A stretch of 64,000 nucleotides of DNA from Erythroxylum novogranatense (taxonomy: Eukaryota > Streptophyta > Magnoliopsida > Malpighiales > Erythroxylaceae), in the NCBI GenBank assembly GCA_029891385.1, contig CM057227.1:61691567-61755566 (forward strand), read 5' to 3'. The notes under the pieces are model-generated. The model was given only the letters and a program-made list of their open reading frames with translations, did not search any database and was not told the origin of the DNA. The translations under genes were made by a program, and so were the position numbers. This document shows positions 21,879 through 33,600 of this stretch, piece after piece (within the stretch, counting starts at the first letter, position 1; every line of letters starts with the position of its first letter).

Positions 21879-22862
21879 TGTAGCGCCCCCTCACCGTAGG
21901 GTACACATCGGCAAACCAGAAGGTCGCTCTGATACATCCAGTTATTCAGTATTGTGCCCAAGTGCTCAGTCAGTGTTCAGTGGGGTACGCGTCAGGGATT
22001 TCTCCCCTCGGGCTAGGCCCGGTCAATACAGTATTCGAGCTCGAGGCTCTTTTCAGTGATAATAGCAACTTGGGTCACATTCCATTATCTTATCATGCAT
22101 TTATGCATGCAATGCAGCGTTCAGTAATTCAGTATTCAGTGATTCAGTGTATGGCTATAAAAGCCCAGTATTGTATTTCTCAATAACATACAGTAATTCA
22201 GTCCAGTACAGTAATCCAATTCAGGACTGATAGAGTAGACCCCTAGCTCCGGAGATAGCCTTTTCCTACCGTGCGGCGTCTTTGGCGGGAGAAGCGATGG
22301 CACATGTGCTCGGTCGGTGGGTTGGATTTTGAGGATGACTTAGGATAGATGTTTGTATCGCTTTCCTTTTGGTTTTGTTTAGGGACCGATAGACTTGTCT
22401 ATTCATTCTTTGGATGACCGATCAGTTGATATTATGATTTTAAAATTTAGCGGTTTCTGATATTGTGTTATGTTATGGTTTTAAATTATTGCGATGCCAT
22501 GCGGATTATTAGTGGAAATGTTCTGGTGGTGCACCCTTAACGTGGGAAATTTCTTATAGACCACTATCAGTTGCCAATCACTCTTAGACTATTCTAAATC
22601 AGTCATTCGGGCTCACTCACTCTTAATTCCTCAATCAATTACAGTCCAGTCAGTCCAGTCAGTTCAAAATCCAATCAGTTCTTACTCACAATTAAGTGCC
22701 GAAAAATCATGAATGCATGTACCTATGTATAAATGCATATGCAAGAAACCAGTTCCTCTATAATTAGAAGCCAGTAGCATGCTCAGTCAGTGAATGCAGT
22801 GGAATCCAATCAGTTCAACCCAATGACCAAAATACCCTTGCTAACAGTAACGGGATGTTACA
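21879..22862. mobile_element. Solo LTR of 984 bp inside the 5' LTR of A
   Basis: Starts TGTAGCGCC, ends GGGATGTTACA, and is flanked by the duplication tgcac (21,874-21,878 and 22,863-22,867). Removing it restores the LTR sequence seen at 14,825-14,840. Its ends and an internal block (cagtggggtacgcg, cccaagtgctcagt) are related to LTRs B and C, but it is far shorter. There is no ORF or PBS. Confidence 0.9.
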
Positions 22863-23092
22863 TGCACGGCTCATTAATATCCAAAAGATGAGTTTTACAA
22901 AGCTTTATTAACATTTCAAACCAACTTACAAACTCTAAGTTCAAGTGTCAAAAGTATAAAATACACTTGAACTAATCAAACTCGAAATGAAACTAAAGCC
23001 TTGTCTTCCAAAACTACATCTTAAAGATACACAAACATAATAAATCGGAGTGATGCCATAACCCTTGACTTACTCAGTCTCTTGCTCGTCAC

Positions 23093-23802
23093 CTGAATGG
23101 GGAGAGTAAAGGGGGTGAGTTATAAAGCTTGTGGGAACACATTTATAACAGAGAAATAAGCAATACTATTTAAAAGATAACTCATTGCCGTGATATACTT
23201 TGAAATCATAGTAATTGAGCATGTAAAAGTTATTATCTTGAAATGCTTGATTTTTGAACAATGCATGAGTAGAGTTCACAACATACATTCATGAAACATA
23301 ACAACAGATCATAAGCGCATAACATAGCATAATAGTTTGGGCTAGTCCGAGTTCATGACGTACTACACATTCCCCATCGAAATGGTTATGTATAGTCGTA
23401 GTTTCTTGAGGGAGTCCTTGTGGGGAGCTCTGTTCCACTTGCGGGCAGACGAGAGAAGCCTTTTCATGGTCAACGTGCACCTGACGATTCTTGGGACTAC
23501 CACAAACCCACATAATATACATGATTTAGATTCTTGTAACTTAGTAGCCAAACTGGCCCTTGCTTGTAAACTTGCTTTTCATACATTTCATAAAACATGA
23601 TTTCATGTGCATGTATTCTTGAAAAGAGAAAACCCTTTTGAAACCTTTTTATAAATCATGAATGCAACTCATATAGCAACCTATAATCATTTCATAATAG
23701 AAAACAAGAAAACATTGATGATGCAATTTGAAATCATTAAATCTTTCTTGATTTGAACAAAACAATGAGTGATTATTTACTCTATCATAAACATATACCC
23801 AC
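23093..23802 (-). other. Intron-like segment and hairpin in the 5' LTR of A
   Basis: The same donor-like (23,802) and acceptor-like (23,094-23,093) sites as in the 3' LTR, 710 bp apart. The hairpin here is GAGTT-ATAA-AGCTT (23,117-23,130), pairing through G-U wobbles. Confidence 0.5.
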
Positions 23803-24139
23803 CTTGAATTCCTTGCTTATACTTGCCTAGGAATGAGTTTCCTCTTGATCCTCTTGCTCCTCTTGCATCACTTGATTTCCTTAACCAAATAACCAAGATT
23901 CCAATCAATTTGGTGTAGAAATCAGAAAGTCATACTTTAACAATTCGAACTATAACTAAAGCTGAAACAAAAATTCTATACTTAACTTCCATCCAAAATT
24001 TAATATCCTTAAAGACTGATTCAGAACTTCATTTCTTCATAAATCTTGTATCCCTATGTCTCTAGTTTACAACGCATTAAAAATCACCTCATTTGGACAT
24101 CTACATCAAAAGTTATGCCCAAAATACCAAAGTATGTCG

Positions 24140-24245
24140 CCGCAAGAAATTGGCCACTTGCCGCTGCGGAAAGAAGCTCGCCGCGGCGAGAAAATTGCAG
24201 CATGTGGCGGCGAGGGCATGAGCGCGCCACGGCGAACGAGCCCAG
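24140..24245 (-). repeat. CCGCGG palindrome array in the 5' LTR of A (4 units)
   Basis: Units centred on gccgctgcgg, gccgcggcg, gtggcggcg and gccacggcg. The first is absent from the 3' LTR; two others have single C-to-T type changes that break the palindrome. Confidence 0.8.
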
Positions 24246-25283
24246 AATCCTCCCGAAACTTGATTTTTCCATTTTCTTCAATCCTAATCCTCCCATCCTT
24301 CAATTATAATACATCTAAACCCTAAATCATGTCTTAAACTTCATTTCTAAGCTCATTACAAACTTAAAAACAATCACAAATACAACATGATCATCAACCC
24401 TAAGAGATTTAACCATTTTTTCCATAAACTTCTCCACAACCGAAACCTATACTTTCTAAGCTATTCTAGGGTTTCATCCAACCCATACAAGAAGAAATAA
24501 GCTTATACTTACTTGATGATGTTTGAATCCCTTCGAAAATTCCTTAGAATAGCAAAACCCTATTTCCCTTCTTCTTCCTCAAGCCACCAACGACACTCTC
24601 CTCTCCTTTTCTTACTTTCCCTTTCTTTCTTTTTTTTTAATTTTTAACACTTAATTCTTAATAGATGTGCAAGGACCATATTGCCCCTCCATGTAAGCTT
24701 TAGCCTCCCAAACTTAAGTAACCTTCCAATAATGCCCTAAAAAATTTTTACTCTTTCTTTACTACTTATTCCATACTAATCTCAAATTAATCTTAATTTT
24801 CTACTAACACTTCCAATAAAATCAAACAATGCAATAAATCATACCATTAACTTAATTCATGCTTAATAACATCAGTAAAGAAAACAATTTGGGGCCTAAC
24901 AGTTTCAGTTTTGAGAGGAAAGAAAGAAGAAAAGATAGGTTTTGATTTTTCTTAGTCATAAAGAGTGATTTTGAAGTTATTCAAGAAGGGAAAAAGAAAG
25001 GGGAGGATTAGTGCTTCCATTAGAGTTAACAATCTCACTATTTGGTGAAGATTCAAGGTAAGGTTATTCTAAATCTTTTGGATTTTTAGAAAGGTGATTC
25101 ATAAATCTTAAGAAATGCATGGGTTTAAGCTTTCTAGGATCAATTTTATGAATATGTCCCCTTGGTTTCTTAATTGATATTCCTATTGAATGGGACTTTT
25201 GCCTTTGATGAAGGAAATTAAGAGTGGCAAGAGGAGCAAGGGGAGATATTTTGTGAGCAAGTATTAAGCAAGGAAATTCAAGG

Positions 25284-26056
25284 TGGGTTTCATGTTTATA
25301 ATTGGAAAATAAGCCATTATGTTTTCTATTTAGTCAAGAAAATAAATTGATTTTTCATTGCTCTATAATTATGGCATTTGTTGCTTCTTGAATGAATTGA
25401 GAATTTGCTATATGTTTGATATATGATTTGTGTTGATGATTTGTGAAAACACTTTGAAAATGAAATTTTGTGAAAAGACACATGTTTATGAAATCATATT
25501 TTTGAAAATGGCTTTCGAAATATCTCATGTTCATGAAAAACAAGTTTTCAAGAATGTGCCATTTGGGCCAACGATTTTCAATTTGAATTACATGTTATGT
25601 GGGTTTGGTGTAATCCATTCAAGTATGTCATGTGTACGTTGATCAAGTTAAAGGCTTCTCCTGCCTGCCCTCTAATGGCAAAGAACTCCTTCATGGACTC
25701 CCTCAAGTTTACGTCTACGCAAAACCACTATATGGGATTGCGATAGTACATCAAGTTTACGACTACACAAGACCATTATGTGGAAATGTGTAGTTCTTCA
25801 TGTTTATAGATCTACCCAAACCATTTCTTATGTGCTTATGTATTTATTATTTTTGACAAGTTTGATGAATTCATGATTTATGATGTTTATGAATATGAAT
25901 TGCTTGATAAGTGATGAATTTGGGAAATATGTGCTATATGGATTCCAATGTGAATTTTTCATTGGAAATAAATATTTCAATGGTTTTCACTTGTTTCTCG
26001 TTATAAACTTGTTACCCACGAGCTTTAAGCTCACCCCCCTTTAGTCTCATCTTCAG
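25284..26056 (+). other. Intron-like segment and hairpin in the left LTR of F
   Basis: Donor-like TTCAAG|GTGGGTTTC and, 773 bp on, CATCTTCAG|GTGATGAG after a C/T-rich tract. The hairpin GAGCT-TTA-AGCTC lies 23 bases before the acceptor-like site, and TTATAAA lies 19 bases before the hairpin. Confidence 0.48.
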
Positions 26057-26870
26057 GTGATGAGCAAGATATAGAGTAACTAAGAGTCAAGGCATCAATT
26101 CGGATCTGCATGTTTTGTTTTGTTTTGGAGTAGTTTATGTAAAACAAGGCTGTAATTGCATTTTGAGCAATTATTATTCAAGTATCTTGTGTAATTTGGA
26201 GATTTTGGAACATTAATGTATTTTCGCTTGAAATTCCATTAAAGCTTTGTAAAGTCTTGTTTTATGATGTTAATGAAATATGAATTTATGTATGGATAAT
26301 TGTCAAATTGAAATATGAATTTGGGTATGGATGAGATGGAATTGAAATGTGAATTAATTAAGGATGAGATTAAGTTGGAATTAGGTACAATTGAAGAAGT
26401 TATCAATTTGAGATGATAAATTTTGAATACGAATTGTTGTTACATATAAGGGGGAATGTATTATAGTAAGGAAAGATAGGAATTGTGTTTTGACTTTAGA
26501 GAAAAAACTAGATTAATCTAGGTTGAATAGACAAAGTTGTCTTCTAGAAAGTTGTAGGTTATCCTTTTAGCTTTCCAAATCTATAAATTATGAAATTTTT
26601 AGATATCGGAGTTGAGAGTTATGATCATTATAATTTAGTAATGTTACATAAGATATATACACGACAGCTATGGTGAAAGATGGGAATTTGTTGTATGAGA
26701 TGAATCATTTGAGTTGATATTTGGGAGATTGACGAAATCATTTTGGTAATTGAATGGTTAGACAGTGATATTACATTAGAAGAAGTGAATTTAGGAAGAT
26801 TATGAGTGAATATGGAGTTATAATGGATGTAGGAACCTTTGAAGAGGCTTCGGAAGAAGTTTTGGATCGC

Positions 26871-27041
26871 CAATGTCCGTTAAACGGACCTTTTCAAGTG
26901 TAAAAACGCCCCTAGACCATTGTATGTTTGTTAAACGGACATTAGGTCTGTTAAACAAACATTCTCGGGTCTGGAAAGTACTCCCAAGCCTGTCTATGTT
27001 CGTTTGGCAGACGTGTATGTATGTTAAGCGGACATACACGG
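26871..27041 (+). repeat. GTCCGTTAAACGGAC palindrome array in the left LTR of F
   Basis: The first unit is a perfect 15-base inverted repeat (GTCCGTT-A-AACGGAC). Further degenerate units (gtttgttaaacggac, gtctgttaaacaaac, gttcgtttggcagac, tgttaagcggacat) follow at 25-55 bp intervals. Confidence 0.8.
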
Positions 27042-27680
27042 GATAACTATAGAATATTTGCATTTCTGACCCTCTAAATGTCAAAATCTCAATTTTTAAT
27101 CTTCATAAAAGTTGTAGATCTAGAAATCATCTTTCAAATTGTTTAAGAATGACCTCAATCAGAAGTTTCTTTAGAATGTTATGCCAATTATCCCAAGATA
27201 GGTACAATATTATAGAAGATATAAACATGTTTGATTCATTTGGCCATAACTTCATCATCCGACCTCCAAATGGAATGACTCTTAAAGCAATAGATTCATA
27301 ACAATTTTTTTACCTATAAATGAGAATTGGTGTCCATTTATGCTGATTTTGTAAAAGATTGATTGAGATAAAGTGAGGAAATTGATTGGAAAAGCATGAA
27401 TTAGTTGTTTACCAAACATACTTTGTTATTTTACTTATATCTTGAACTGTAGAGCTACGATTGAGATGATTCTTACTTCAAAATAAACTAGAGACATAAA
27501 GATACAATTGCATTGAAATAATTTAAATTGTGAGTTTGATGATTGACTGGTGTGGGCACACTACTCTTATGGGATGATGACTAATGGGGGTTCCCTGAAA
27601 TAAACCTGCAAAAAAATATGCACGCTCACGTCTTATGATATTCCAGAATGTTGGGCTCCGAAAATGGGATACAACATGTG

Positions 27681-27693
27681 TGGTATCAGAGCG
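27681..27693 (+). other. Primer-binding site of F
   Basis: TGGTATCAGAGCG, four bases after the left LTR, complementary to initiator Met tRNA. Confidence 0.9.
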
Positions 27694-28833
27694 TCTAGGT
27701 TTAGTATCTTGCATGGGCATTTTTGGAAATATGTATCAAGTTACATGCATTTTTGACAAGTCTTAGCATGCCGCAGTGACTGATCCCTAGTCTGAGTCGC
27801 ATGTGTATAACTCACATGCATGGGCATTTATTAAGAGTTTGAGCTAATAAAATTAATGACAAGAATGGTGCCTTTTCAGAAGTTGAGAAAATTAAAAGTT
27901 ATGGGGAATTAGAAATGGAAAATAGTACATGGTTAAATATGATAGATAATGAGACAATGCACTTGTATTGGTGGAATTGAATATGACACCAATATTGCAC
28001 TGTGGTGTACATCCCTAAATGTAATAAAGATGTGAATGTATTATCATAGAGTGTTTAAGGAACATAGGGAGACAAATAGAAATGATGAGATTAAAGTGTA
28101 CAAGTAGAATTATTGAAAACAAAAATTGTTGTGATCTTATGAAGATGAAATTGGAATTGAAGTGGTTGTTTGATTAATATGACAAGAGTTACGATCCACC
28201 ATAAGAATATATAAATGAAATTGATCTGTATTAGGAATTAAGTGACTCAAGAAAAATAAATGAATTAGGTCAATCAACACTAATGGTATGGAATACAGTG
28301 AGATAGACATAAGAGTTAAGTGTACTGACATTATAAAGATAAGAACTATAAAGTGAAGGATGAATTGTTTCTAAGAGTGTCACATTCCTAAGGTGTGCTT
28401 AGATTGAGTGCAAGATGTTCTTAGGTTAGGATAAAGAAGCAACTAAACTTGAATTGTATTCATATAAAGTTATTAAGAACCAGACCATTAACTTATGAGT
28501 TAGTATTACTAATAAGGATGTCTCAGATTCATAATGTGTTATATATGAATATGCTAAAAAATATCGATATGATCTAATATTGGTGTTATCGATGCAAGAA
28601 GTGGAAAATTGTGAGTAATTTGAGATATATATATATAAATATATAAAGGAATTAGTTAAGAAAGTGAGTGACTAAATAAATGGTTGGAAGCTGTAGTGAG
28701 TTTATTGGCTACGGTCATTTGGAAGAAAGTTTTCGAGTCAAGAAGTTACTCAGGAGTCTAAGGAAAATATAAGACAACATTACCCCCATTTGTTTGATCA
28801 CTCAAGCAAGAATTTCAAAGATGAAATTTTTTT

Positions 28834-28845
28834 AACAGGGAGAAG
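28834..28845 (+). other. Polypurine tract of F
   Basis: AACAGGGAGAAG directly precedes the right LTR. The preceding codons read NFKDEIFF, the decayed end of a Tekay-type polyprotein. Confidence 0.82.
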
Positions 28846-31507
28846 TGTTAAGCCCAGAACTTTCCTCAGAAGTTCGAACTATTAAATGAGAAATTATTGG
28901 TGATTAGTAGTGCGTAAGAAAAAGGAAAACTCTTGAATTTGTAATGAAGTAGAAAAGACAGTATAGGTATAAAATGGGTTATTTGTGAAATGTTGGAAGT
29001 TATAAGCTGGAAAATGTAGTTGATAATATGATCGCTGAGTATGCTTCAGTGTTTTATCCATAACTTTTTATCTAGTTATCAAAATGAGATTATTTTTAAA
29101 TTGGAGTAAACTAGAGGCATAGTGCTACAAATTTTTTTAATAAAATCTAGTTTTAATTTAGTTTTTATGAATGTCAAGTTTTGGTTGGAAGTTGACAATA
29201 GAATATTGTTTCAGCATAAGAACAGTACAAAAATGTTTAGAGTATAATTTTTAGATTTTCAAACCAAATTTAATGACTTTGATATCATTAGAAAATTAAG
29301 AAAATGAGGAACGTTTTTTCTAATGGAAGTGTTATCAAATTCCTTTAATTACCTGATCAAAAAAGTTTTGGATTTTTGGAAAGAGTTAGGCATGATTTAA
29401 ATGATTTTGAGGTCTTGCTAGATTAATTATTTTATTTGGAGTAAATTATTCTGTTAATGTTGGTAGGATTTTAAAATATGGTTTAGTTGAATTAAGTGGT
29501 AAGAGTATATTTTTATAAGGGCATTTTGGGAAGATCACTTAAGCATTAAAGTCTTAAGCCTTTGAAGGAAGGGAAAATTGGACATTTCTCAATCATTAAG
29601 GGCATAATTGGGATAATAAGTGTTGGCTTGTTTTTAAGGAAGAAGCAAAACGTGATTTGAGGATAGAAAAGGAGAGAAGAAATAAAGAGAAGAGAGAAGA
29701 AGGAGAGAGTTTCAGCTTTGAGAGGAAAGAAAGAAGAAAAGCTAGGATTTGATTTTTTTTTAGTCCTAAAGAGTGATTTTGAAGTTATTTAAGAAGGGAA
29801 AAAGGAAGAAGAGGATTAGAACTTCGATTACAGCCAACAATCTCACTATTTGGTGAAGATTCAAGGTAAGGTTATTCTAAATCTTTTAGATTTTTAGAAG
29901 GGTTTTGGTTTACAAAGCTTAAGAAATGTATGGGTTTAAGCTTTCTATGATCAATTTTATGAATATGTTCCTTTAGGCTCTCAACTGATATTCCTATTGA
30001 ATGGGAATTTTTTCTTTGATGGAGGAAATTAAGAGAGGCAAGGAGAGCAAGGGGAGCAAGGGGAGAGCCATATTGAGCAAGTATTAAGGAAGGAAATTCA
30101 AGGTGAGTTTCATGTTTATAATTGGATAATGAGCCATTATGTTTTCTTTTTAGTCAAGAAAATAAATTGATTTTTCATTACTTTATAATTGTGGAAATTT
30201 CTGTTTCTTGAATGAATTGAGAATTTGCTATGTGTTTGATATATGATTTGTGATGATGATTTGTGAAAGGACTTTGAAAATGGATTTTTGTGAAAGGACG
30301 CATGTTTATGAAATCATGTTTTCAAAAATGATTTTCAAAATATCTCATGTTCATGAAAAACAAGTTTCCAAGAATGTGTCATTTGGGCAAACAGTTTTTA
30401 ATCCGTGAATTACATGTTATGTGGGTTTGGTGTAATCCATTGAAGTATGCCATGTGCATGTTGACCAAGTTAAAGGCTTCTCCCACCTACCCGTTAGTGG
30501 CACGGAGCTCCTTCATAGACTCCCTCAAGTTTATGTCTACGGAAAACCACTATGTGGGATTGCGATAATATGTCAAGTTTACGACTACACAGGACCATTA
30601 TTTAGAAATGTGTAGTTCTTCATGTTTATAGATCTACCTGAACCATTTCTGATGTGCTTATGTGTTTATGATTTTTTACAATTTTGATAAATTCATGATT
30701 TATGATGTTTATGAATTGCTTGATAAGTTGTGAATTTGGGAAATATGTGTTATATGGATTCCAATGTGAAGTTTTCAATGGAAATAAATATTTCAATGGT
30801 TTTTGCATGTTTCTCGTTATAAACTTGTTACCCACGAGCTTTAAGCTCACTCCCCTTCAATCTCATCTTCAAGTGATGAGCAAGAGATCGAGTTACTGAG
30901 AGTCAAGGCATCAATTTGGATTTGCATGTTTTGTTTTGTTTTGGAGTAGTTTATGTAAACAAGGTTGTAATTGCATTTTGAGCGAATATTATTTAAGTAT
31001 CTTGTGTAATTTGGGGATTTTGAAACATTAATGTATTGCGGCTTGAAATGCCATTAAAGCTTTGTAAACTCTTGTTTTATGATGTTAATGAAATATGAAT
31101 TTGTGTACGAATGATTGTCAAATTGAAATGTGAATTTGGGTATGGATGAGGTGGAGTTGAAATGTGAATTAATAAAGGATGAGGATAAATTGGAATTAGG
31201 TACAATTGAAGAAGTTGTCAATTTGAGATGATAAATTTTGAATACGAATTGTTATTACATATAAGGGGAATGTATTATGGAAAGGAAAGATAGGAATTGT
31301 GTTTTTGACTTTAGAGGAAAAATTGGATTAATCTAGGCTAAATTAGATAAAGTTATCCTTTGGATAGTTGTAACTTATCCTCTTAGCTTTCCAACACTAT
31401 AAAGTTTGAAATTTTTAGATATCAAAGTCGAGAGGTATGAGCTTTATAATTTAGTAATGTTACAAAAGATGTATACATAACAGCTATGGTAAAAGATGAG
31501 AATTTTT
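28846..31507 (+). mobile_element. Right LTR of F, first part
   Basis: TGTTAAGCCCAGAAC opens the LTR; it aligns throughout with the left LTR but shows the uninterrupted A target site (29,700-29,715). Donor-like sites are at 29,866 and 30,103, TTATAAA at 30,817, the hairpin at 30,836-30,848 and ATTAAA at 31,053. The acceptor-like CAG is changed to CAA (CTTCAAGTGATG near 30,868). Element B interrupts at the duplication ttttt (31,503-31,507). Confidence 0.87.
30836..30848 (+). other. Conserved hairpin in the right LTR of F
   Basis: GAGCT-TTA-AGCTC, identical to the left LTR, 60 bases after the same cgttataaac box. Confidence 0.6.
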
Positions 31508-31999
31508 TGTAGCATCCCACCCCTGCAAGACCCAAACTCGACATCGAAGGTGATATCTGAGCCCGTGCCTCACGAGAGTGGTATGCTAGAGCAGTCAAAA
31601 CAGTTCAAAAACTCCGTAAGACATTTTTATTTTTGAAAACAATCACATGTGCGGAAATCAGTAAACGATTTGGACCAGCTTGAATACGAAAATGTTTTCA
31701 ATCATACACAGTTTCAGTCACAACAGACACTCGACAGTATTTAAACCATCTCAAGCACAAAATCCATAATCAAATTAGGCCCAATGCCATTTCTGAACAC
31801 TTTCGGTAAACACACTACAATTACAACATTTACCAACTGGGGCCCTCTGAAATAACAATACTATTCTGCAGAAATTGCAGAAATACAAATTACATAAGAC
31901 AGAAAGACACTAATGCAGACGTGAACTGATCCCGACCCCAAATCTCTGACTTGCATACGGTAGGCATACTCCCGTTGTCTAACGGGGTACTCTTCAATC

Positions 32000-32898
32000 C
32001 TGAAAAATAGTTGCAATTTTGGGTGAGTTTGCGAACTCAATGAAAAACCATCATCGATGGTTCACCCAATTCATGTGTATCGCAAGCAATTCACAGTTTT
32101 AGTCAATTTCCCATTCAGTATCGTCATATAACAATTATCAGGTTCTCATGCAATCGCAGAACTCAAAATTTCGTAAATCAATTTCCCATTCAACCCTTTT
32201 TCTTAGTCCACAATTTAATCCCTACACATAATCTTTTCCCATTATTCTGAGTTGTGACTGAGCGCTTAAACAGTGAACAGTATTCAGTATTCAGTACACA
32301 CGTCTTAGGGGGAGGAGAGCCTTCAAGGAATGCACTTCCGCCCTTCGATATTATTCACTTTGGAGTGGTGGGCCACCCTCACGGTTTTGTTTCACCCCTA
32401 CTCGAGAGATGCAAACGCGTCTATCCCTTTTCAGGCACAGTAAACAGTAATTGCGTCTTAGGAAGTAGGAGAGCCCTCTAGGTATGCACTACTTTCCACG
32501 CTTCAGTAGGGATAGGAGAGCCCTCTGGGTATGCACTAATCCCTTTCGAGCTCGAGAACCTTTTTTAGTATCAGTGGTCGAGCTTGTAGCTCTCGGTAGT
32601 AGCTCTAGTCACAACCGTTATTAATCAATCAATTTTGGAATTCATTTAGTATACACAATCAGAATCAATTTATCGGAAATAGTCATATCATATTCCAATT
32701 CCACTCTACCATACATTCACATTTGCACCAAGTAGTACCATTTATACAAGTAACACTTCAATAACGAGTTACCGATACTTCGGACACCTATGATCCGAAA
32801 CCAATCACAATCAAACACATAAACCCTCCATTTCTTCCACATGGCATAAGCACATAATTTAAACACACAAGGATTGAGGAACCAACTAGGTTACTCAC
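32000..32898 (-). other. Intron-like segment in the 3' LTR of B
   Basis: Donor-like ACAG|GTGAGTAACC (GT 32,898-32,897) and acceptor-like ACTATTTTTCAG|G (AG 32,001-32,000), 899 bp apart. The GTGAGTAACC donor string is identical in C and G. Confidence 0.5.
32021..32067 (-). other. Two-hairpin (three-way junction) structure in the 3' LTR of B
   Basis: Within 47 bases the outer arms GGGT/ACCC (32,021-32,024 with 32,064-32,067) enclose hairpin GAGTT/AACTC (32,025-32,038) and hairpin AACCATC/GATGGTT with loop ATC (32,046-32,062). All arms pair perfectly on either strand. Copies occur at 50,211-50,257, 42,078-42,124, 49,661-49,708 and 60,017-60,064. Confidence 0.65.
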
Positions 32899-33342
32899 CT
32901 GTACTTCCGAGCTACAGCCTAGAAGTCCCAGCAATATCCGTGGAATATCGATCCATCGAAGCCTCTATAACAGTCAAATAATTTCCATTACAAAATGCAC
33001 AATCACAAAAATTCAATAATGCACATGTTTTAAATAAAAGATGTACGATGGCTATTCATGAATTTCCCGGTACTACTTCCCATTTTTGATTTCTTCTGTC
33101 ACATTCTAACCTTTTACTCAATTGCTCAATAATGACTCAATTCCAATTCAATAACATATTACAGAACTCCACCAATTCTATTTCTAATATTCAGTCAATT
33201 TATCACATCATACTCGCTAGGGTATTACCTCCAAATCTATATCACTATTCTCTAGATCATAACGAATCAAACATCACCTCAATCGGAGGCCTGCACCATT
33301 AGCTATGCCTCAAAAACCAATTTAACTTAGTTCTAAAAAAGG

Positions 33343-33600
33343 TCCCTCGCCGCGACGTGTAATGACGCTCGCCGCGGAAAACGTTTTCCTTGGGGCTCGC
33401 TGCGACGCACGAGAGAGGACTCGATGCGGCGTGGAAAACTCGAGCTCGCCGCGATGTCGAAAGGAGCTCACCGCGACATGAAACTTTTTGAGCTCACCAC
33501 GACGTCTTCCATCTCGCTCGCCGTGACGAATTAAATGTTGATTCGCCGCGGCGAGGCTTCGCGCACGTCGCGACCTGCGAGTCGCAGGTCGTCTTCTCCG
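33343..33600 (-). repeat. GC-rich palindrome array in the 3' LTR of B
   Basis: About eight degenerate units of roughly 20-35 bp share a core like CTCGCCGCGACG. The array ends with tcgcgacctgcgagtcgcag, which is itself rich in inverted repeats. CpG is frequent here and rare elsewhere in the LTR. Confidence 0.78.

Larger units (their letters stand above)
14671..24901 (-). mobile_element. Chromovirus-type Ty3/gypsy retrotransposon A (Tekay/Del-like)
   Basis: A is complete at the level of structure: 3' LTR (14,671-16,826), PPT, internal region with gag and pol on the minus strand, PBS complementary to initiator Met tRNA, and 5' LTR (21,716-24,901). The flanking duplication is atttc/gtttc (14,666-14,670 and 24,902-24,906), differing by one base. 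The host sequence joins perfectly into the F LTR, as comparison with the uninterrupted copy at 29,690-29,720 shows. The domain order gag-PR-RT-RNase H-integrase-chromodomain and the RT sequence point to the Tekay/Del clade. The coding region has five stops and a frameshift, so this copy is dead. Its 5' LTR later received a small solo LTR. Confidence 0.92.
21716..24901 (-). mobile_element. 5' LTR of A, split by a solo LTR
   Basis: TGTTGGACCC...GGCCTAACA; about 2,197 bp once the 984-bp insert and its 5-bp duplication are removed. Compared with the 3' LTR it has about 22 extra bases near 24,100 and one extra palindrome unit. Donor-like sites are at 24,512 and 23,802, the hairpin at 23,117-23,130 and the polyadenylation-type AATAAA at 22,904-22,909. 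Confidence 0.92.
24902..27676 (+). mobile_element. Left LTR of F, second part
   Basis: Continues the F LTR after element A: rest of the purine leader, donor-like TTCAAG|GTAAGG at 25,058, donor-like TTCAAG|GTGGGT at 25,284, TTATAAA at 26,001, hairpin at 26,020-26,032, acceptor-like CTTCAG|GTGATG at 26,056, ATTAAAGCTTTGTAAA at 26,238, the palindrome array at 26,871-27,041, and the LTR end GGGATACAACA. Small ORFs here are not credible genes. Confidence 0.87.
27677..28845 (+). other. Non-coding internal region of F
   Basis: Only 1,169 bp separate the LTRs. It begins with the PBS, then a block (ttacatgcat near 27,741, tgatccctagtctgagtcgc at 27,781) shared with the internal regions of B and C, and ends with aatttcaaagatgaaattt plus the PPT. 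No ORF longer than about 60 codons is present, and none resembles gag or pol. Confidence 0.8.

Noticed and set aside
26871..27041. Possible CRISPR-like repeat array
   Set aside because: Plant LTR context; units degenerate and spacing irregular, with no cas-like genes.
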